Origin: Galaxea fascicularis | Lineage: Eukaryota; Cnidaria; Anthozoa; Scleractinia; Euphylliidae | DNA length: 64,000 nt | Direction of reading: 5' to 3' | NCBI GenBank assembly: GCA_948470475.1 | Contig: OX419347.1 | Location: 138,501 to 202,500, forward strand | Notes under the pieces: model-generated | Database searches by the model: none | Told to the model about the DNA's origin: nothing | What the model saw: the letters and a program-made list of their open reading frames with translations, nothing else | Translations under genes and position numbers: made by a program | In this document: in pieces, positions 23,901 through 34,765 of the stretch | Layout of the letters: the number at the start of each line of letters is the position of its first letter | Numbering within the stretch: position 1 is the stretch's first letter

Positions 23901-26383
23901 GGATGTGCCGCTGGATGGGGTCGCATTTTCACGACTGGAGTGACTATAATGAGGTTACATTTTTTGTAGAGTTACTAGAATGGGGTCGCGCATTTTCGGG
24001 ATTTCTAGGATAAGAAAATTCTGGCAAGCAGGGATTTAAAAGTAGGAAGATTCGCGGTTAAAAAATGGTTCATGCTGTTGTTTTAATATTTAACAGTTGG
24101 CTCGCATTGACTTCCGTTCGTGAAATCACAACTTAAACATTAACGACTTGCAAAACAATGCAGAGTGGTTAAAGTGTTGACAAGCCTTCACGACTCCTGC
24201 AGTTCGCAGATGAATAACTTATAAAACCTTCATAGCTTGGCTTTGACTAGGATGTCTTTTAGGGATTTTCCCGTACGATATGAGATAATGGGGGGCTTCT
24301 TAAAGATATTTCTCAGTTGTGGTTGATTGTCTATAAGGTGCCATTTCCCCATGAGCGTGTCCTTTAGGTTAGGCAACACCAAATGGTATGGACGTTCCCA
24401 TTAAAAAAGAATGTTTGCATTTCAACTATTTATGACAGTACATTTACGGTTAGCAAATGTACCTGAATGTTTGTACTGTAGGTGAAAAGTAAAGTGTTGT
24501 ACACTCAATATAACAAACGTGCCAATTCATTTTAGGATGACCTACTTAAGGTAGAGGCATAAACAGAAAGTGACTAAGCTGGGATCGCGAAAATTACATT
24601 TTCCCAAAAGTGACTAAGATGGGGTCTATAATTGGCCACAGAATAGACTATAATGGGGTAGGGGTTCTGAGAGGCCAGTGGCACATACCCAGCAAAAATT
24701 GACCCAAGTCCCCCCCCCCCCCCCGGGGTGTATTTTATCAGGTCTTGTTCTTATATTTACAATATGTTGATTCTTAAGGTTGTGTTCTCAGCAAGCACTG
24801 AACTGTCAGACAATGACAAATTTCTCACCCTTTTCATGTTTGTAATTTAAAAATAGTAGCAAAGTTACATAAATAATTAGTAAAAAATGTATAAAATATT
24901 GAGTATCACATGTATTTCAATGGAATCTGTCTTACAATACGTCTTACCTTGCTTCTTACCACGTCAAGGTTGTATCTAGTGTGGAGACAAGAGGGGCAGC
25001 TGCCCCTGCCTTGCTCCCTGTCGGAGACAAATCAATTCTGTGAATTGTGAATTTTCATCGTTCAAAGGATTTGTTTTCTTTAGACTCTGCCTGTATGTCT
25101 TTGACTTATAATACTTGCAGGCCATGTCTTATTCCATGTTTTGGTGAGAATCATTTAATTTAATACAGTTTTCTACTACTGATAGGTGGTTTTGATGGGT
25201 CTATGCCATTGAACACAGCTGAGTATTATGACCCCAAAGTGGGTAAATGGACAGAGATTGCTCGCATGAACCAGTGTCGCTTTGGTGTGGGTTGTGCTGT
25301 GCTACATGACATGGTGTATGCTGTTGGAGGATCAGATGGCACCAACCTCAAAACAGTGGAAAGATATGACCCAGATAGCAACACCTGGGTATTGGTGGCT
25401 TCCATGAGCACAGCAAGGTTTGTATACTTTGTTTGGTAACTGGTTTGTAGAATGCAAAAGTGACTTACCTTAAATCAACACAACTACGTGTACATGTATA
25501 TTGTACATGTTCCATGGCAAGAGGTAACCAGATGTATCATCAGCTTCTTTTCACTTTACTTTAACTTTTTGTCATTGGTGGCAACCAGAGTGGGCATGAT
25601 CAACATAAGTTGCTCACTCCTCAGAGAGGCCTAGTGAATAAAGCAGTCACTACTTCCCCTTGTTTACAAAAGCTTAACAATGAACGCAAACTCAGAAGTA
25701 AAACTTGAGTTTACTACACCAAGCAGCTGTCTATATCCATTTATATTAAGTTTCTACACATCTTGGAAACCTTTTCATAGAACCTACCTATTTCTTGTAC
25801 ATTTAACTCCAGTTAAGAAGTCCTGTTGGTTTGATTTGTCCCTCAGAAAGCAAGTGGGTGTGGCTACATTAGGAAGTTATCTTTATGCCATTGGAGGGTG
25901 TGACCATGGCCATCGCTATGACACTGTGGAACGGTATGAGCCAGGCAAGGATGAGTGGGTCAGTGTGGCTCCTATGAGTACCCCACGGAGTGGGTGTGGG
26001 GTGGGAGTGTTGGATGGTTTCATTTATGTGGTTGGAGGCTATGATGGGACATCATATCTAAGTTCAGTGGAAAGGTTAGTCTAGTTAAGAACGATAAACG
26101 TTTTATTCTTAAATTAAAGTAAGCTGGAGTTGATCTGTGCTAATTTTGGAAGTCAACTGAATGCTGTCCAGTGCACCTTATGGCTCTTTGGCCGAACAAT
26201 CACTCCTATATAATTTCTATTCTTGCATATCGTCCTAGATATGATCCATTATCCAACGAGTGGCACTCAGCCCCACCCCTCAGCCAACCAAGGGACTGTG
26301 TCGCAGTTTGCGTGGCCAGTTCTAAAAGAACCTTTAACAAAAGACTGTTTGAATCGTCCTCAAGTAGGACGCCAGCTGTGTAG
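14993..26383 (+). CDS. Kelch-like protein (BTB-BACK-six kelch repeats)
   Basis: Nine coding exons splice in phase: 14993-15248, 20165-20383, 20697-20923, 22370-22479, 22804-22997, 23265-23471, 25186-25417, 25847-26074 and 26239-26383, giving 605 residues. BTB spans about 40-150 (LCDVVLRVG, SAHKVVLAASSPYFKAMF) and BACK about 155-265. Six kelch blades run from 305 to about 590, each with a GG pair, a tyrosine near VERYDP and a tryptophan. KLHL proteins of this layout usually recruit substrates to CUL3 ubiquitin ligases in the cytoplasm. The sequence resembles the KLHL8/KLHL17/KLHL20 group, but I cannot assign orthology. Exon 1 has an acceptor at 14962-14963 and stays open upstream of the ATG, so a coding start in an earlier exon is possible. 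The introns carry many mobile elements while the coding frame is intact. Confidence 0.93.
15350..15535 (+). mobile_element. tRNA-headed element with terminal inverted repeats, copy 1
   Basis: A tRNA-like core (15433-15503) with box A tagctcagttggtagagca and box B ggttcaagcc is flanked by inverted arms: aaatgaagaatgattgt to the left and gatcattcttcattt to the right. Related copies occur at 33752-34004 and 63716-63960. I recall the same pattern, gaactgcggaaatgaaatc with a tRNA inside, as abundant in coral genomes. Confidence 0.75.
15433..15503 (+). tRNA. tRNA-like sequence inside a repeat, probably not functional
   Basis: A 71-base cloverleaf-like stretch: acceptor halves ggcttca and tgaagtc pair with one wobble. 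D-arm and T-arm promoter boxes are present. The anticodon stem has a mismatch and the loop lacks the usual U33, so a working tRNA is unlikely. It belongs to a dispersed repeat. Confidence 0.4.
15631..16577. mobile_element. MITE, about 950 bp, in kelch-like intron
   Basis: The left end tgggcaattccagaaaatat and the right end attttctggaatcgccca are imperfect inverted repeats, continuing into cggacggctt against aagccgac. The interior includes a second element start at about 15863 (caaggctgtgatctagc). There is no open frame of note. Confidence 0.7.
16788..16848. repeat. Microsatellite (CAA)n(TAA)n
   Basis: About 60 bases of CAA-type then TAA-type triplets. It lies just upstream of the first LINE relic. 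A shorter (TAA)n tract at about 17957-17969 lies between the two relics, as expected for simple tails of non-LTR elements. Confidence 0.9.
17100..17875 (+). pseudogene. LINE 3' relic, restriction-like endonuclease type, copy 1
   Basis: Translation of 17161-17460 contains a CX2CX8HX4C zinc knuckle (CRVCGKF, then DHIISGC) followed by PELAKSEYIQRH. After a stop at 17458 the similarity continues in other frames: KPDIII near 17560 and TIPVIIGALG near 17723. This pattern of zinc knuckle followed by a PD...D motif is that of the C-terminal restriction-like endonuclease of R2/NeSL-type non-LTR retrotransposons. The copy is decayed by stops and frameshifts and sits in sense orientation in a kelch-like intron. 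Confidence 0.65.
17972..18903 (+). pseudogene. LINE 3' relic, restriction-like endonuclease type, copy 2
   Basis: A better-preserved second copy. Frame 18152-18903 is open for 250 codons, with the zinc knuckle CRICNQH, then DHLVSGC, the motif RPDIVMKDKEKR, then FIDMSIPTERNTS, and TIPVVIGALG. The preceding frame 17972-18157 looks like a coiled-coil portion of the same protein before a frameshift. The start of the protein and its reverse transcriptase are missing, which is typical of a 5'-truncated LINE. Relation to copy 1 is clear (NLLCRVC against NPMCRIC, PELAK, EYIQRH). Confidence 0.7.
19650..19825 (-). mobile_element. tRNA-derived SINE, minus orientation, second copy
   Basis: It shares ctcctcagttatttaaagac and the reverse-complement tRNA head (ccaactgagccagcc at 19803-19817, gcttgaacctgtgacctc at about 19767) with the element at 4700-4935. 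Confidence 0.7.
20954..21448. mobile_element. MITE with 19-bp terminal inverted repeats
   Basis: agtatatactaaaacagtg at 20954-20972 is the exact reverse complement of cactgttttagtatatact at 21430-21448. The interior is non-coding. The ends, rich in TA dinucleotides, suggest a mariner-like target, which is inference. Confidence 0.8.
21449..21559. repeat. Short foldback hairpin between two MITEs
   Basis: acaactattcacctc at about 21453 is inverted as ggtgaatagttgtt at about 21546, with ggtggatatttacc against gtaaatatccacca inside. Together they form a near-perfect hairpin of about 110 bases. Confidence 0.7.
21561..22185. mobile_element. piggyBac-like MITE flanked by TTAA
   Basis: TTAA (21557-21560) precedes CCCATT and TTAA (22186-22189) follows AATGGG. 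TTAA target duplication with CCC...GGG ends is the signature of piggyBac-type elements. The 625-base interior has no transposase, so it is non-autonomous. Confidence 0.75.
22673..22766. mobile_element. Very short piggyBac-like MITE
   Basis: TTAA at 22669-22672 and 22767-22770 flank a 94-base core that begins CCCTTTAACCCCTAAGG and ends AGGAAAGGG. It lies 34 bases upstream of a kelch-like exon (22804), inside the acceptor region of that intron. Confidence 0.65.
23867..24727. mobile_element. MITE with G-rich ends and gtgtatttt target duplication
   Basis: The left end is ccggggggggtacttcc and the right end a long C run then cccgg. Inverted similarity continues inward (ggggatgtgccgctgg against ccagtggcacatacc). 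gtgtatttt flanks both sides (about 23857-23865 and 24728-24736), fitting an 8-9 base target duplication. Non-coding. Confidence 0.8.
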
Positions 26384-26680
26384 GGGTATTGGTGGCAAAT
26401 TGCCGGTGGAGGTGTTGTGTGCCATTCACTTGCACACTACATGTATGTCAGTGAAAGAGGGCGGTCAACCTCAAGAAAAGCCCGTGGTGAACAGTGTAGC
26501 ACGTCATCACAATATTACACGTACAAGATAGTGCACAGATTGACTTAAGTCTTCTGCTCACGTGATTGCATCCCAAGAACAACTTCATTCTGGCCGGAAC
26601 GATTTCACATAACACGGACACATCATTGGTAGACCCCAGAGAATATTTGCTCAGAAGTTGGTTTGAGAAGTGTAAATAAT

Positions 26681-26686
26681 AATAAA
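26681..26686 (+). terminator. Candidate polyadenylation signal of the kelch-like gene
   Basis: AATAAA about 300 bases after the stop codon at 26383. This is plausible but unproven. Confidence 0.45.
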
Positions 26687-28471
26687 GATCAAGTTGTAGA
26701 GGTAAAACGAAAACCTCGGTTAATCACAACAACGGAATTCCAAGATGACGAGAGTACATAGGTAAGGTTCAAGAAACAGTCCTAGCAGTCCTGTCGAGAG
26801 TAAAGCTATAAAAACTCTTAGATTATGACTAAACTCAGTTAACTTTTCAGTAGCTTTTTGCCGAAAGATTGCAAATCAAGGACGGCTTTGTTCACCACAA
26901 TGTAAGCCTTAAATTAATGGCAAAATTGGCTTTGTCAAATGCCTATGTAGAAGCTTAATTTTTTATGTCGCCATTCCGCCGGCGATTGTCACGAGTATAT
27001 GGATTTTCAATGCTCTTGGAGTAAAAATTGTGGTACTAAGTATTAATGCAAAAGGTATAGTAGGCTTTTCCAGATATAACCCTTCACTCCCACGAGCTCT
27101 CAATATTAATTTTTCTTACTCACTGCCATACATTACTTATTATGTTAGTTCTGAGAATTTGGCGTTAAACAAATAAATATCCCGTAGTTGATTTTTTTCC
27201 TTTATTCTTATCTGTCTGCTTTGACAACGGAATGGTATTACAAAGACAAATTACTTATTTGTAACACCTGGGAGTGAAAGGGATAAATCAAATCAGCAAA
27301 AGGGTGACTTGGATGAAAATTGAACTGTCATATACTATTTTTTCCCTGAAAAAAGATGACAGCTTTGGCAGATGATTTTCAGTTGTTACTATGCACAGAA
27401 AAAGAAAAAGACAAACAAAACACAGCAAGAACACTAAATATTGGTGCAATTGAATGGCGGGATACGTCCACCCGTTCTTACACTTTGGTGTGCATGTTTG
27501 TCACAGGAAGCACAATCCGCAATTTTCTATCGTTTACTTCACCTTGAATGCAAAACGACAATTTTCATTATAGCTAACCCGCTTGGAGTGTTTCAACAAG
27601 CCTTTGTCTGTTTTTCAAAGCGATGCCTTCTGTATAGCTATTTGCATAAGAACATTTTGTTGGGTTAAATTACCAATGAAATTCACTGAAATGATATTGG
27701 TTTTCCTTTTGGCGGAAACTGATAAATATAATAAATTATTGCTTAACGATAACTTCAGGGAATTGAAGATAGTTGCATAGGAAAATATTTTCCCTTTCTT
27801 ATAGAGAGTGTTGACGTGTCCATAGTTAATAATTAAAACAGTATTTAATTGAGTGGAAATGGACGGATTTTTAGCGTCAGAGATCATGGTGGGGTTACAT
27901 CGGTAGTCTTTATTGTTATTATATTACTAATAATTTAGCAGGATGAAACAAATTGCATCTTACGCGGAAATTGAATTCTAGAGGAATATGGTGTCGTAAC
28001 ACAAGAACAGTGTAGAACATGTGACTCAGATAATCGGACCGTTTGTCCAATGTTTTCTGTAAACTCGGTTTATCATTTAGTGTTTGAAATACGTTCATAT
28101 GGTCTTATAACAAAGTATTTTATATTATGGTTGGAATAGTAAAGTATTTGAAACTTTCATTTGGGTTTCGTTTCATTCCGAAAACACCGCAAAAGGTCGT
28201 AACGTGTCGCACAGCTCATTCAGAAACATGGAACCGCTCAGTTGATCCAGTCTTGTGAGCAACCGATGAGAACTCGAAGCAAGCACAAACGCCTCAAAAC
28301 GCCTTTTTTTGAAAGAAGTCACCGTTGGTATTGGGTTGGAGGGCGGCACCAATCAAATCAGTCAGTCGAATTTCTTCCAATGGTGATTCTTGGATTCTTG
28401 ATTGAGGTGTCGATTGCTGTGTTTTGATCGGACCTTCAGTTCCAAGATGGTGCTTTCACCAACAGTAGCGT
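26687..28471. other. Intergenic between convergent kelch-like and Kv genes
   Basis: I see no gene. The 3' UTR of the channel gene probably occupies the right part: tttatt at 27909-27914 is a minus-strand AATAAA. The scattered open frames here are short, AT-rich and featureless. Confidence 0.5.
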
Positions 28472-30080
28472 TCACACTTGCTCTTCTTGTCCTGAATTTT
28501 GTTCTTCATTTTCGTCGTCTTCGTTTTTGCTAGCAGGTTTCTTCTGCACCAGTTTCATCTTCATTTCCAAGATGGGCACGGGTAATGCAATGACCAGCGT
28601 GCCAACCAAGCAGCACACACTTCCCATCAGCTGACCAAATGCAGTCTCCGGTGACATGTCCCCGTAACTGGAAATTAACAAGTAAATATGTTAAAATGGC
28701 CCCCAGGGATGAGCGAAATCGGAGTTGGGGGAAGGGGTGATTTGGAGTGCTAGTACTGCTACTTAAGCACTGATCACATACAGTTGTTTTAAATGATAAC
28801 AGGGATAGACGATGAGTTGTTGTGGTAACGGAGTAGGGTGGAGGGGTAAGTATTAATAAATTCGCCTTTTGTTTATAATAGCCCCTCGGAAGCATTGGTA
28901 GCGGTCCAGAGGGAAATTACAGATATCATGAAGTACTTGAATCCTTACAAATAGCCTTTTTCAAAGATCAGGTGACTCACCCAGTCGTTGTCATGGTAAC
29001 AATAGCGTACCACATACTATCAGGGATGCTAGCAAACGTGGTGCCTTCAACTTCTCTCTCAGCATAGTACACAGCAGTGGCAAAAATAATTACACCAAGA
29101 CCAAACGAAAACAGGATGAAACCAAGTTCAGAAGAGGAGTTCTTTATAGACGATCCGAGAGCCTGGAGACGAGTAGAATGTCGCGACATTTTGAAAACTC
29201 GAAAAACGCGAAAGACTCGTAAAATTGTTAATGCGTCCAAATCCCCAGCGCTTTTAAACCCTAAGTCAAGGTAGAATGGAAGTACAGCTGCTACATCGAT
29301 AATGCTTTGAAATTCTTTGACAAATTTCCACCTGTGCGGCGCAGCAAATAAACGAATTAAATACTCCAAGGTCAAAACCACAACGCAAGTTCCGTCAAGA
29401 TATTGAAACGCGTCCTTGTATTCCTCGCCACAGGTTCTGTCACTGCAGGGAATTGTCTCAGTTATGGTTGTGATTATGCTAAGAATAATTGCTATTCCTG
29501 TTATATAGTACACTATTTTGGCTGTAGTGCAAGACTGTGGATTCTCAAGAGTAAACCACAATTTCTGCCGAAATGTTTTTCGCAGAGGGACGCATTCACA
29601 AGTTTTTTTCTCTTCAATTGGAGGATCTCGGCTTCCGTTCGTGTTAGCGTCGCCATACTCCTCAAGACAACACAGTCCCATTGCATCGGCTGGAATCCGA
29701 AAAAAATTAAGTTCATCTTCATAAAATTCTCCGCACTCTTCTAGAGAAAAGTGAAGTTTGCCATGCCGGTAGTAATTCAAAATATGCCGGAAAAAAATAG
29801 GATCTCTTTCAAAAAAGTATTCTCGTTTCTGCGAATCATAAAACGCCTCTCTGTCACTACTACCCAATAATGTAGAGGGGAATTTCTTTAAATTGTGGTC
29901 CCATGTTTCGAATTTTCTTCCACTCACATTCAGAACAATTCGCTTGTCATTCAGTTGCTTGCGATGCAGAATACTGAAAGGTTTTTCTTTGTGAAATATC
30001 GGAGAAATTCCCACTAGTCCAGCTTTTCCCAGAGGTAGCCAGTTGTCTAAGTCGTCAATCGTTTTGTCCGCAGAAGACAT
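28472..30080 (-). CDS. Shal/Kv4-type voltage-gated potassium channel
   Basis: Two minus-strand exons, 28981-30080 and 28472-28667, join inside the glycine codon of the selectivity filter to give 431 residues. The T1 domain spans about 47-142, with the HX5CX20CC zinc site (H110, C116, C137, C138) that marks non-Shaker Kv channels. S1 lies near 187-210, S2 227-247 and S3 257-275. S4 carries R288, R291, R294, K297, R300 and R304. S5 is near 318-340, the pore reads TMTTTGYGD (362-370) and S6 ends IALPVPIL. The N-terminal WLPL and the T1 and S1 text resemble Shal (KCND) most. Odd points: after PVP the usual IVSNFSRIY is replaced by ILEMKMK, and only about 35 acidic residues follow, against over 200 in vertebrate Kv4. 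It should conduct K+ across the plasma membrane as a tetramer. No other exon is needed. Confidence 0.92.
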
Positions 30081-31594
30081 TGCTTGATATCAGTTCGGTA
30101 TTCTAAGACTTTAGGCGAGCGACCATTCAAATCAGTGTTCTGCATACCAAAACAGCTTTCTTTGATTAGAGATAACGACAGCGTGCAGGCCGTTAGTATG
30201 AAGGCTCATTAACACTAACTAAATTGTTAATAGGTACATAAATATTATTATTGTTAATGGCATCTTGTCGGAAAAGGATTACTTAAAGGCAAGCGGCTTT
30301 AACTGTAACAAGAACTTGGGTGAAAGAGGGCGAAAAAGGCTGATACAACCCCTAAAGATTTTAATTTTTTGGGCCGGGGTCCGTCTCAAGCGCTGAAGAA
30401 TAAATCTCTGCAGTTGCCATTTCGTTAAACGGTTTGTTTTTACTCCAAATACTGGTACCTGCAGTTTTGATACCAAGAAATTAACCACATGCATGTTAAA
30501 AAACGTCGGCCTCTAATCAGAGGCAAAATGGTCAAAACTGCGCAAATTTCTGAACACAACAATGGCATGGAAATTTCCAGTAAGTTCTAAAACAATTCTT
30601 TAGCTTTGGTTTCCGCACTTTTAAATTAAGGCATTAAAAACAAAAATTCAACCTTCATGAAAACCCAAAACATACTAAAAAAAGATTTACAAACAAACTT
30701 GCAGAAGCTTTTCAAGTAAGACAAACAATTCTGAATAGATCACTACAGGATAATGGCGCCTGTGTCCTTGAAATACAGATTACACAAGTTTTATTGATCT
30801 TTCTATTTACATTTTATTCCTGCTGTTCAATACGAGTTGCCTCGATTGAAAACCAGCTTAAAACAAAAACAAACCCACACCTGCTACTACCAAAGGTAAT
30901 TAACTACACTAAACTCGAAACGAAAACACGGTTGATTAGAATCGTGGTGTTCCCGCTGTTTTCCACAGCCAGATTTGTTGAAATGAGTTTTGTAAATCAC
31001 ACATTGACGCGATTTCTGCTAACATTTCTCGATGCTCTTGGTGGCCGAAAATTTAATCATTTCAGTAAGGTAGCCAATTTCGAGGTCACCTTAAAGAGCA
31101 AATAAGGCATATTATGTCTTGTTTTGGAGAGATTTTTTTTGTCGGTGGAATTTTCACAGTTGTGGAATGACTGTACCTCCATCTTTGTTGTGATTTGAAA
31201 AGGATGCTCTGAGGTAAAATATTTGGGTTTTGGTTTGAATTTGAATTTGGTTTTAGGTGTTTTGAAACCAGTTGAACTTTTATTTTCCTTTGCGTAAGTT
31301 TCACTACGTAATCGGAAATGAAAAGAAATAAAGCTTCAACATGGGGTGGGTCTGATCTTGCCTTCCAAGGGGAAGCAATAATTTGAACCCGTCTTCGTCT
31401 TAAGGTGGGGCTATGTGATTCTTGTTTTAATGGAGAAACGGCTTTCGTTCATATTGAATTGTTATGTTATGCTCTTTGCAGCCTTTGCAGAAAACACGAA
31501 CTGAATTTTGCCCAGTGTTACGTAATTCGATATACACAGTGGATTAAACACAGATTGAATGGTTAACACGTACCGTTGAAGATGTAGCAACGTT
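30081..31594. other. Upstream region of the channel gene
   Basis: It should contain the promoter of the Kv4-type gene near 30081-30250, but I see no decisive motif. The open frames here (for example 30794-31105) have no recognisable domain. Confidence 0.4.
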
Positions 31595-31903
31595 ATTGGC
31601 CGTTCCGAAATTCAAAAGGGAACTGGGGCGAGTTTCAAATTTTGAAGTAATCGATAAATTGACACCATCACATGAAAGATAACATTGAGATTGGTCGTTT
31701 GACCAAGTTTGACTCTTTTAGGTTGAACAGAGACCAAGTTATGGACCTTGAAACATAGCTCAAAATCCATACAAATGTCTATAATGTTGTGACAGCGTCC
31801 CCCAAAACCCTGGTTTTATCTTTCATGTGATGGTGTCAATTTATCGATTACTTCAAAATTTGAAACTCGCCCCAGTTCCCTTTTGAATTTCAGAACGGCC
31901 AAT
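31595..31903. mobile_element. MITE with about 85-bp terminal inverted repeats
   Basis: attggccgttccgaaattca at the left is inverted at the right as tgaatttcagaacggccaat. The arms pair through gaagtaatcgataaattgac and catcacatgaaagat. The spacer is about 135 bases. No gene. Confidence 0.85.
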
Positions 31904-33751
31904 AGAAGTGAAAATTATAGAGTTCTATTTGGACCTGTTTCCCTTGTGTCTTTCTTGCATCCAGTCTGGGGGGGGGGGTGGATTGAGGGCAATGTGCCTT
32001 CCCGGATAGGGAAATGTTTGTGCATTTTACCGGAATGGTTTACCCGCGGACAGGGGATTTAACGTAGCGGCCGGTCGCCGGTATACCTTGTGTTAAAATC
32101 TTTGTCACCTTTACGGCATTCCATGAGGAAAACGCTAAAGTAGGCGAAAGGCCTCGGAATTAACAGGTTTTTTTTCCATTTCTGGCATTGGCGTTTCCAC
32201 CATGGTTTAGAGATACTCCCCCCTCTCTTCCACCGCTCACCCATCACCTTTATTTGAACTCGGGTTTTTACAGGTGTTTTTCACGTTACGTCATTGCCGC
32301 CATGCTGGTGAACAGTAAACAATAGATCTCTCATTAGCTCGTTTTGTTCGTCCACCAGCATTTGTCTATTTCACTATATTGTTGTCTGTGTCTCTAGAGA
32401 TTGGCTGCAAATTATGGTCATATGTGGAATATATGATCACGGCTAATGAACAGAATGACATAATACAAGCGAAATGAATCAAATCGATTCAATCAGTTCT
32501 TTATTTCAACACGGTAAATTAAAAATTCAAACTGAAAAGATAGCATTTGACATCAGTTAGTTCGAGACATTTTGTGTTGTCTTACATCTAGTCTCTGGGT
32601 ACTGTCTTAACTTGCAACGCTTGCTGGGATTGAATTGTTGTTCGCGACTTTGACCGCGAAAAATTAAAAATATTTCTGTGGAAACAAAAACTCTCCAAAA
32701 TTGGGTAAGTTTAGACTCTGCAACTTGAAAAAGCTCTACTTATGCTCTACTCAATGTTGTCTTTTAAGTTATTAGTTTATTAGATCCTCTTTCTTCATTT
32801 TAGAGTGGTTGTGAGCTTCCCAAAGCCACACGTGGGTAAAATGGCTTTATTGACGCATGGTTTTTCAACCTAGGTGAAATGATTTGGCGTCTCCTAGAGG
32901 AATTGATATGTGATACAGTAAACTTGATACAGTAACTGTAAGCCTTCACAAGTCGCGCAGACTTCGTAGGGTTGGTTAAATCTAGGTTTAACAATGCCAT
33001 AAAGCTTACCTAGAGCCTGGATTCACCAGACATACCCCCAGGGATTTGCAATTGTTTTCTTACTTGGCGGTCTACAAAGAAAATATTTCAACTGTACAAT
33101 GAAAACGGCAAAACAACTAAGGAAAGATAAACAGAAGAGGAAGAGCTTGCTTCTCATAATTTCTTGGGAATAGATGAAATAGAAAGTTGTTTTAATTGGC
33201 CTGTTTTAAATTTGACCAGACAAAGACTTAATCATGCATAGAATCTAATGCGTGCCAATCATCAATTATAATCGATCATTGGTCAAAAGTCTTGAAGGGA
33301 AGCTTGCTATAGTTTTTTTTCTGTTATGTGTGATTATGCTTGGCTTGTGCATGCTTGAAGTCGTGCAAGCATTACATGCCAGCTTAAGTCTCACAAGTAG
33401 ACAGAGGAAAACCCCACGAGCAAAACTGAAAAAAGAAGCATGTGTCATACAAAAATACCAAATACTGAAAAACAATCATTCACTATGATGCCACTACGTT
33501 CCACAGGGTTTAGGTGTAATCAGTCAAGTAAACAAAGCTATATTATAACTCAAAACACAAGGTTGTGACATGGGGAGAGTGCGTGCGTGCTCATAGCAGT
33601 TGGGTTTTCTCTGACAAACGCATGCACAATGCTTTTCTCAATGCAGGTTGTTAAAACCGTTAAAAAAAAAAACATTTTTCTCTCTTTATTTCTCAAAAAC
33701 TAACCTTACCACCTATGCTCAAAATTTGGTATCTGCCAAAATACACCAAAA
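31904..33751. other. Intergenic, nothing assigned
   Basis: A G run lies at 31970-31978. A promoter-like block at about 32285-32310 contains ttacgtcat and gccgccatgctgg, but no gene follows that I can assemble. No exon or defined repeat is seen. Confidence 0.35.
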
Positions 33752-34004
33752 TGGAGAACTGTGGAAATGAAATTAAATGAAGACTGATCCTTGCAGTTGT
33801 GAATGCAATTATATGCAATTGTGTAAAGAAGCCTGAAAAAAATTCAGGACTTCAACAGGGTTTGAACAGGCTCACGTGGTCACAGGTACAAACCCCATTG
33901 AAGTCCTGAATTTTTTTCAGGCTTCTTTACTCAATTGCAGATAATTGCATTCACAACTGTGACGATCAGTCTTCATTTGATTTCATTTCCGCAGTTCTCC
34001 ATTT
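33752..34004. mobile_element. Palindromic copy of the tRNA-headed element
   Basis: atggagaactgtggaaatga at the left and tcatttccgcagttctccat at the right begin a near-perfect palindrome of about 250 bases. Each arm holds gaagcctgaaaaaaattcag. The centre keeps only pieces of the tRNA core (gggtttgaac, ggtcacaggtacaaacccc). The other copies at 15350 and 63716 hold a fuller tRNA-like core. Confidence 0.8.
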
Positions 34005-34673
34005 ATTTTATATACAGGTGAAACAGACATACCTTTTTAATCAATAGATTTTCTGATTATAACTGATGATCAATTGGTTGGGTCAATCTGATAATTTTCT
34101 ATGACCGATGATAAAATCTCAGCCAATTCCCATCATTAGTAGAATCACACAGCTAGATGAATTCTTGCCACCTGATTGGCTATCGAGGTGAGGTATTCAG
34201 AGTGGAATTGAAAATGAGGCAACCTGATTGTGGATGATAAAACATGTACATTATGATTTTCACTGTAAAAATATCATTCAAAGCATATGTAAAAATTCAG
34301 AAAATGATAGTTTGTGAAACATCAGGTTCAAATAAAGTTTGTGCATTTGGCTTGACTTTCATGGCTCTTAACAGTCATGAGAGTTGAATTCAAGTTGCTT
34401 TTTGAGCACTTGTTGAATGCTGCAATATTCATGGGAAGGAAACTCTGCTTGGTTTTCTTTTGATAAATAAGCTATGCAATTCCTTGTGAATTCCACATTA
34501 AATTTCACTTAAAAAACTGATATCACACTCATTGCAATATCGGTTTATAAAATATAACACCAGTGTCACACACTCTTTTGGAGCTTGCAGTGACAAAGTT
34601 TGTAATTCATTTTCTAAGTTCAGTGGCTTGTAGCACTTTGATTTTTAAAAGAAACAGTGTCTGCTTTCTTCAG

Positions 34674-34718
34674 GTAGAGATGCGTATTCATCCTCATTGT
34701 TCAGCCATGATTAAAGAG
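34674..34718 (+). other. Exon-like segment, gene unknown
   Basis: A 45-base stretch bounded by a good acceptor (tttcttcag) and donor (GAG|gtgagtt) and open in one frame only (VEMRIHPHCSAMIKE). I cannot link it to other exons. It may be a real small exon, part of a decayed gene, or chance. Confidence 0.2.
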
Positions 34719-34765
34719 GTGAGTTGATTATTTGAAATTATTTTTATCACCATTGCTAGTGGGCA

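Noticed and set aside
28530..28895. 121-codon minus-strand frame
   Set aside because: It overlaps the second exon of the Kv4-type gene in another frame and runs through the intron; the channel frame is clearly the real one.
29077..29744. Plus-strand frames antisense to the channel gene
   Set aside because: They are shadows of the conserved channel exon and show no conserved content.
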